The position numbers were made by a program, and so were the translations under genes. This document shows positions 56,820 to 64,000 of a stretch of DNA of 64,000 nucleotides, in pieces (within the stretch, counting starts at the first letter, position 1; each line of letters opens with the position of its first letter). This DNA comes from Spisula solida (lineage: Eukaryota > Mollusca > Bivalvia > Venerida > Mactridae), in NCBI GenBank assembly GCA_947247005.1, contig OX365956.1, forward strand, positions 10,374,089-10,438,088, read 5' to 3'. The notes under the pieces were generated by a model. It was not told the DNA's origin, did no database searches, and saw nothing but the letters and a program-made list of their open reading frames with translations.

Positions 56820-57627
56820 GGGAGCGACGCCATGTTTACCCCTTTTACAAACGTTAATATAGAGTGTCATTTAATTAGCATGCGTGGTCATACGGAGAAT
56901 AAACAGTCAGTTATCTTGACACTGGTCGAATTCTTCAAGTCGTTAAAAATGGTATTTGTAAATATCCCTTCATTGATGCTCAGCAGTTACTTAAGTAAGT
57001 TCCAGGTAACTGCTGGTTCTCTTGGTGTCTTTAGCAGCACAAATGTTTGAGTAAGGGTGGGCTTATCAGAACTGTGACATAAAATTATGATACAACCTGG
57101 ATTCGATATTGGATTTAATGGCATCAGTACGCCACACACCAGTACTTTCAGTGCTTTGATTATTATAGGTTGCATATGATATATGGAAGAGTTTGTAGAC
57201 CGGGGTAACGATAGGTGCACATGCAGTGACGTTATGCGGAGCACATGATCTCACTTGGTGTACACTTCGTCCGTTTTTAAACAAATGTAATTAAATTTTT
57301 GTAAAAAGTGTAGAGAAATAAATTCTCTAACGGCTTATTAAAATTTGATGTACAAATGAAATGTGATTATATGCTGTTCTGTGACACGCCACGTACATTG
57401 AAGTAGCGTACATAATACAATGCTTATGATATTATTTTGTAATCAATACGCTGTATTTTCTTGTTTGGTGTTCAAAATATATTGTTGTTTTTTTAATGTT
57501 TTGAGAGACCTGAAATCAATAATTTCAAGTTTTTTACTTCGGCCAATACCCCAATACCAGTGAGAATGGATGCTAAACTCAATTATGTGAATTTATTATT
57601 TGCTTTCAATGGATTATGGAGTTTTTT
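56820..57627. other. no recognisable feature
   Basis: Frames at 56,832-57,050 and 56,987-57,284 overlap on opposite strands and are unrecognised. Confidence 0.45.
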
Positions 57628-57670
57628 CAGTGAAAATAACAGTGAAATTACCTCTTTGTTATTTTCACTG
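57628..57670. repeat. 14-bp stem inverted repeat
   Basis: CAGTGAAAATAACA and its exact inverse TGTTATTTTCACTG, 15 bp apart. Confidence 0.85.
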
Positions 57671-57861
57671 TTTTGAAGCTGGTTCCAGTATCATGCAGAA
57701 AAAGAAACGTAACGTCAACGGTGCCGGGCTTTAAAATATGCGTTACGTCATCAAGACGTCATAATTCTCACGTCGTAAAGTTCCGATTTCGACGTGATTT
57801 TTTCCAATTAAGCCAATTACGGCACATTTTAAGAGAAATTGAGGCATATAATAAACAGAAA
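57671..57861. other. possible interior of an inverted-repeat element
   Basis: Contains several 'acgtca' words ('cgttacgtcatcaagacgtc') and lies between two strong inverted repeats, which may be the ends of one element. Confidence 0.35.
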
Positions 57862-57980
57862 ATTTGTTGATTTTTGGTGTAAGATCAATTTTATTTCACT
57901 CGTGATCACAGAAATTAAATATTGATTTTCTGTGATCACTAGGTGAAATAAAATTCGATCTTACACCGAAATCAACAAAT
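57862..57980. mobile_element. palindromic MITE, arms of about 50 bp
   Basis: 'atttgttgatttttggtgta' with 'agatcaattttatttcac' and 'gtgatcacagaaa' are mirrored through a 20-bp loop, ending 'cgaaatcaacaaat'. A few mismatches. Confidence 0.8.
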
Positions 57981-60519
57981 ATCCCCTATACAATCGTGGT
58001 TTTGATTTATATAGCCAAGCATTCGGTGCAAACCTACGAATGCATCACTTTTTGCATGATACTTGAAGAGCCAAATTACATTATTGAAAACATTTATGAT
58101 TTATTACAAATCATAAAAGCAATTCTATCGAAAGAAACAAACGAAAGCAGCACAAATTTTGACATGCATTTATCAATGTGATCAAATTATCCTGTCATTA
58201 ATATCATTGTAATATTCAGCATACCTAGCTCTAACGATGCACAATCAACTTAGAAGCTTTGTGTAGTTTTCTTGTGAAAGTGTAATGTTCATACTAATAT
58301 AAGTTAGGTTGAAAAGCCAATTCAAAAAGTGACTGTACAGTGTTAGTTTGTGTACTCAAACATATAACGTGGGAAGTGCATTAAGTACATGTATATTACC
58401 AACATTACATTCAAATACAATCAAAGCACTGAGAGTGCTGATGAGAGGCGATCTGGTTGCTGCTGCTAAAGCGTAAACCGACTTAACACGTTTAATGTTC
58501 GTTTTTTTACTGCCGATCTTGTCTTGAATGTCAGAATAGGCATATGTGACTATATAGGCATGTTGGGTATCTAAATAATTATAAAAAGGGGCATATTAAT
58601 TTATATGTAATACGTGTATTGAATGCGTATATCAAAAGTGGCTTTAAAATAATACTACGTGCCTAATTATCAGATTCTACAGTACCGTCTTTCACAGCGT
58701 GAGACATCTCTAGAAAGCGGCTTATACAGCGACACCATATGATTGCATAACAGTACTTTGCAGACGGTATACGATTCATTGATAAAACAATTACGTGACC
58801 CTGGTCTGAAGTTTCTAAAAATAGCTATACAGCCGGGACAGTTGTTGAACACGTCATTTTCTTATTACGAAACAAGTTCGGTATCGTCCCGGCGTAGTGA
58901 TTTTCTGCAAATATATTGATTTAAGGAACAGTTTCACAATAATTGTTGATCTTAGAATAAACAAATGTTGCTGATTGAATTAAATCAGTTTAAAAATTTG
59001 GAGAAACATATGAAGCAGTATTGGGAATGTTGACAGTTTCTGGAACTACTTGAATGCGGATTCACATAGCAGCCTAAAGGCGGTTCAGGTTGCATTAAGA
59101 AATGGGCAATGGTAGTATAGAGAGGCTATCGCCTCTCAAAAAGGGACATTGTGTATGTTGGAAAACGTTTCATTGTTTTTTGAGTTCCGGTCACTACAGG
59201 TCATATCCTTCCATGGAAAATTTACATGAACGTCGATTTTCCATCTAATTGTCGAGACGTTGCTGGTTGCTGGTGGAAGTGGTATGATAGTTCCTGTATA
59301 TAACTGAAAACCGAGTAAAGGTTCCGTCAGTGTATTGAATTAGAAGAGACTTTACCAACTTCAGTCAAAGCACTAACACATTGGACTGTTGAAATATAGG
59401 TGGATTAGTCCAACCAGTCGCAAATATTTGACATTTCATATACATATCGATCAGATAATCAGGCGTTAATACAAGAAGATTCGATGAATCGATATCCCCA
59501 GCGTTACAGGTTATCAGTATGATTGCAGTTTGTAATGGCATTGTATTAATAATGAGCTATCCAGAAACTGAAAGGAACTCTATAGTGTCGATGAACAAAC
59601 CTATTCATTGCAATTTTGACATGCTTGAAATGTAATCAAATTATACTGACAGTTATATCGCAGTATTCATACAATTCTAAACATACTACAAACTTTCTGT
59701 TTACATTCCAATCTCATTCAAACCCACGCAGAACTAGGTAGATTTAATCTCCCTCGAAATGTCAAATAAACCGAGTGTGAATACTGTTTCATTGGAACAA
59801 AACACGCATTATAGTTAAAGTTGTCTCTATTATTGAAACATCACGTTATTTTGTACAATGCTTAATATTCTCTGTCTCGCATTTAATCTTGTATTTAATG
59901 AAATAATGTCTGGCTATAAGCTGAAGGTCTTCCAAGCACACCCACCACTAGCAAACATGTTGATATTTTATTGATAAGAGCGTTCGTGTATTTCTTGAAT
60001 AATTTTGAAAAGAATACGGTAGAAAACCCGCTCATTCACTGCTTTAACACCTTAATTCCTGGTTCGACAGTTTATTTTTCCCTCGCTATCATGTGTTTCA
60101 ACTGGATGACACAAGCAAAAGCAATATTGGTGGAGCCGGAAAGGCAATTGGTACGGCCTGTGTGACATATATCGCTACCTATGGGGTTAGGCCATTGTCT
60201 TCGCCTGGTGAAAATCCCATATGAATATTCATTGGGATTCATTGAGTAAGGACAACATAGTTTTAACCCAAATGCAGAAGCTTCATAATATCATAGGCTA
60301 TGCAATTGCCTAGTGTGACTGAGTTCTGTGTTCAATACATGACGCATTATATGCGCACAAATGTGATACGGTACGAAATAGCACCTAACTTCATGACTCT
60401 ATTAAGATTACTATATTCTATCTACTAATATTCACTTGTTTATTTGGTGTGAATATTTTAGAAACGTTTGATTGGCTTTTAAAGTAGGTCAATACTCAGG
60501 CTAGAAGCTTACACTGAAA
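57981..60519. other. no recognisable feature; one 7-bp hairpin
   Basis: GAGAGGC and GCCTCTC at 59,120-59,137 form a small stem. Otherwise AT-rich with short unsupported frames. Confidence 0.5.
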
Positions 60520-60529
60520 AAGGTTTTTT

Positions 60530-60620
60530 CCACAGGTCAAGAGTACCTTTTCAGACAGTTTTTTCTTGTTTTCTCAAATTATTGATCTTATACATACGAC
60601 ATTCTTATTCTAAGCGAAAT
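60530..60620 (-). mobile_element. family I MITE, partial inverted copy
   Basis: In reverse it reads 'gcttagaataagaatgtcgt', 'aagatcaataatttgagaaa' and 'aagaaaaaactgtctgaaaa', matching 43,432-43,505. Confidence 0.7.
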
Positions 60621-60954
60621 AATGACTGTAAACAAATGTGGATGCATCTGAAAATGAATGACACAATGATTACCTATCGCTTGCTATAGTCCGCTGATGA
60701 TAATAATAACGTTTGTTTACAATGAAAAGAAAATGCGTTTAAGATGTCAATTTTTGTTCAGTCTTGTGCATATTCACTTAAATGCAGCGTTTACTATGTG
60801 TTTGTTAATTGATAAGGCTAGCGTTATATCCAACGAACTATACGTTAAGGGGGAAGAGTCAAATATATAGTGAGACTGTGCAACTTTCTTTCAAAAGCGT
60901 TGTTTTTTTGTCTTCAAATTTATGTTGTTGGATAAAATCTGACCGTGTGTCATG
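60621..60954. other. no recognisable feature
   Basis: AT-rich spacer. Confidence 0.45.
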
Positions 60955-61260
60955 CAAAAAATCTGGGTAAAGGTGCCAGGAAGATGTGTATCGGTGCTAC
61001 ACACCAGGCACATAAAAGAACCATGATGTATATTCGAAATCAGAGCTAGGCGCACTTCTGCAGCACCAGACATCCCTGTATCTTATGTATCTCTCCCTTC
61101 AGGGGCTTTCTCTCAGTCTGTCCCTCTGGTCAGATCATGCTTTATCTGCACTGGTAGAGGATGCACCTGTGCCATTGTGGCTGCAACGCTATAATGTAAA
61201 TTGCCTTTGAACGTGTGTTTGCATGAAAAAGATGCTATATAAATCTGGTATGTTATTTAT
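60955..61260 (+). mobile_element. SINE 3' portion, same tail as 42,815-43,125
   Basis: 'cagatcatgctttatctgca' with 'ctggtagaggatgcac' and 'cctttgaacgtgtg' with 'aaaaagatgctatataaatc' match the other copy. A tRNA head is not seen, so this copy is 5'-truncated or has a different head. Confidence 0.65.
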
Positions 61261-61261
61261 T

Positions 61262-61420
61262 TATTATCCCCCGCCGATGAAATCGGTAGGGGGGTATTGA
61301 AATGGCGTTGTCCGTCTGTCCGTCCGTCCGTCCATCCATCCGTCCGTCCTTCCGCAGCAATTTCTCTGTAACTAGCTTACATTCCAAACTGTGCAATGAA
61401 ATACTGATAACCTGTAGGCG
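61262..61420 (+). repeat. dispersed repeat start with (GTCC)n
   Basis: 'ccccgccgatgaaatcggta' plus 'gggggtattg' begins it (itself a small inverted pair), then GTCCGTCTGTCCGTCCGTCC and 'atttctctgtaactag', as at 360-375. Confidence 0.6.
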
Positions 61421-62456
61421 AGGGATATTAATTCAACGAATTTGCTTGTTTATTATATAATGAACGGATATTTTGGCGTCTGCTAGACGTCACAGTCACC
61501 TATTGACGTTGGTTATTACCGAAGTGACATCGTTGTGAAGATTGGCCACACGAAGAAAAGGTTTAAGAAACAAGATACAACATTGACATTTCACTATCAA
61601 AGAAGGGATGGCTATATTAGTGACGAGAAGCCAGAAAGTTTATAGTAGTCACGTGATATATGTGTTCCCGACATGTTCAGGTCTTTAGTTGGTAGTGACA
61701 CATACGATATGATATAATATGTATATGGTATGTATATAGACACCTGTAAGTATGTGGAATGTCATGTGGAGAATAAGGCAAAATAGTAAATGTTTAGTGG
61801 TGGGGTAAATGTTTTCATATTCAGTGGGTGAAATTGACGTCACGTCGTTCACGTTGTGACTGCCATGCCTTGACATTTTAGATGACAGAAAACCATATTC
61901 CGAGCATCAGAGATATTAAGCAGATGACAAAGAATGCTTATCTTGGGGAAAATATTACCAATTAAAGAGAACACTTTGATGGGACAACGTCTGACAAGTC
62001 GGTATATGTATGATGTAATCATATTTAATCACTTTTAGAAGTATGTAAAATGCACATTACAAGTATTTTGATTGAAGCATTATAACTCAATTTAGTTGTT
62101 CGATTCATTATCTTTTAACTTTGTGGTAGGTGAAACGTACTTGTTGATGAAATATGTAACGCAAATTTTGATCCCCAAAATATTTTCCATTCAATGAAAT
62201 AATTTACCAGTAACATGTTTGCCTCGAAGAAGAAGACACTGATCCAAATCCATGCTACAGAAGAACGAATCTACAAACACATGATAGCCTCGAATAAACA
62301 ACTCAGCCTCGTTCATGAGTCGTACCACGACGTCAGTGTCCTGAAACACGAAGGGTCTTCCCAGCTAGCACACAATGCGAATAATATACCCTAAAATGAG
62401 ATTGTTCGGTGATTTTAACTGGTTTAATATAAATCAAGGTTGATAACATTGTTATC
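61421..62456. other. no recognisable feature
   Basis: AT-rich sequence. The 63-aa minus frame at 61,685-61,876 is unrecognised. Confidence 0.45.
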
Positions 62457-62640
62457 TGTAGTGGCCAAGTGGTAAAAGCTACTGGCTGCTGATCCGAATG
62501 TTGTGGGCTCTAACTCTTTCGGATAGTATGATGATTTACATCAGGCAGGTAGACAAACCAGGGATGCTTCTGGAACTGGGGCATCTGTTGTATCATGCAC
62601 TATCCCCGAACAACATAAGTGACTTATCTCTTTTTTTGGG
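62457..62640 (+). mobile_element. degenerate tRNA-headed SINE
   Basis: 'gtagtggccaagtggtaaaa' is A-box-like and 'gtgggctctaactctttcgg' is a decayed B-box at the right spacing, as in tRNA-Ser/Leu heads. The body resembles 'ccagggatgcttctggaac'. The 99-aa frame starting in it is not a gene. Confidence 0.5.
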
Positions 62641-64000
62641 GGGGTTAGTGCTCACCCATATGGATTTCCGTTGGCGACGATTAGTAAAACATATGAAACT
62701 GTTTGTTTTTAAAGATTGTAGTCGGTTGACCAAACCAGTTACGCGGGCTACTTTTAAACTAGACTGTATACTTTTCCCACTGACTTTTCATCATTAAACA
62801 TGCCTGAAAAGCTATCACTCATCGTGTTTGGTTTTTTAGTCGTTTACTAGCAAAATAATCGCAATTCACCCACAAATGCTCGGTAATGTTATGTCTGTTA
62901 GATTTAAGCGTTTTTTAGTTCGACTAAGTGAAATAAGTCTATGAGAAATCAAGCGCGCCTATATCCGAGTATTCTGATTGGTCCATAAGCGAATGACGAC
63001 ACGACGACGACAACAACAACAACGATGGCTGAAATCGAGGTCACAATTGCAATGTAGCCGTGTTTCAGTTGTCTGATGAACATGTTGCTCTGCATTTGTA
63101 AAATATTGTTAGTGGATATCGCGAGAAAAAGGTTCATTCCTCGTGGACATGCTGTATATTTCACCGTGGTTAGACGTTTTCATATATATTTTAAGTGCTG
63201 AAAGTGCGCACAGATAGGCTGCGGAAACTCCGATCGTGTTTTAGTCACTTTAGTCTCGGTATCTGTGGCTAGACCGTCAGAATTTAAAAGCAGCCACTTA
63301 AAGACAGATTATCTGTCTAGATATTTTCTATTTAAGAACGCTATACCCGGTTATAACCACCTGTTATATGTTATAGCTATAACTGCCACAGAGTGACTAA
63401 CGATATACCCACATACCGCTTTGTCACAGATGTATGGCAAACCACATCCATTAAAACTTCGCACAGTGGACAACAATTGTACAGTTAAATTTAAATTCAA
63501 CAATATAATTATGATGAAGTTATGGTCCAGACGACATAAATTATGATCATTTCTGACCTTTGAACTCGTAAGACTTTTAAGTGTGACCTAGATCCTTGTG
63601 ATATGATATAACTGCTTTGTATGACAAATTGTTTGATAGGGTTGAACAATTGTACCAGGTTATTTTAATATCCCACAATAAATGACATAGTTGCGACCAG
63701 GACAAGCTCAATTTAGACCATTTTACCTTTGAACTTTATATGCGCGATCTGTGAAATGGCGCCAGTAATAACGTCGTCAGACGCATGACGTCAGGTCCGA
63801 ATTCAACCGGAATTGACGTTATGATGTTTTGACCCTTACTTGTATACATCTTGACCCTTCACTACGATGTTAAGATGTAACCTTCTCAACTTCCTCAAGG
63901 ACATACAAGACAGGCTCGTGGCACTCAACGTGGTATAACAAAATAGGCCCGTGACAATTGGGGGATTAAGAACAAAAGACATGTGTTGTTTACCTGAATG
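62641..64000. other. no recognisable feature
   Basis: A short (ACG/ACA)n run lies at 62,995-63,023. Nothing coding-like was found. Confidence 0.5.

Noticed and set aside
62498..62797. 99-aa ORF
   Set aside because: Starts inside a degenerate SINE and shows no domain.

Overview
The window looks like gene-poor, AT-rich animal DNA. The dispersed repeats are of the kind seen in bivalve mollusc genomes: tRNA-headed SINEs, GTCCCCTACCGG-ended elements, and elements running from GGGCCCTAGGTCGCTCACCTG to AGGTGAGCTAAAA. Bivalve is an inference from repeat style; the sequence does not name the species. I could not define one intact host gene. Almost all recognisable content is mobile or tandem DNA, and every protein-like stretch found is a decayed or transposon-derived piece.

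Layout. 1-12.5 kb: dispersed elements, a decayed minus-strand coding fragment (545-1014), a 991-bp TIR element, a fold-back element, a 41-bp tandem array and a CpG-rich palindromic cluster. 12.8-21.6 kb: two copies of one element (E), one of them split by a 2,375-bp transposon with near-perfect 32-bp TIRs and a 4-bp target duplication (K). Diverged minisatellites, two SINEs and a 26-bp array of about 32 copies follow. 21.6-23.9 kb: a SET-domain exon fragment and a 5'-truncated LINE.

23,979-31,440 is the most notable object. It is a DNA element with TIRs of about 780 bp, termini CACACCG and a 5-bp target duplication AGACC. It carries a minus-strand C2H2-finger gene broken by one frameshift. 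Its right TIR is split by a 4.9-kb non-LTR retrotransposon, which is itself broken by two small MITEs and a 59-bp duplication.

33-46 kb: nested dispersed repeats, two inverted copies of one element (35.3-36.0 and 38.8-39.5 kb), a jockey/CR1-like LINE remnant, SINEs, and a 2.07-kb TIR element holding a 159-bp tandem array. 46.9-51.5 kb: a dimeric satellite of about 130 bp, then a 105-bp array. 51.5-64 kb: mostly unrecognised AT-rich sequence with small inverted-repeat elements, an inverted outlier of the satellite (55.4-56.0 kb) and SINE-like units.

No operon-like or pathway logic links these features. The story is layered transposition, and insertion order can be read at several places. All alignments were made by eye, so boundaries are approximate unless a TIR or target duplication fixes them.
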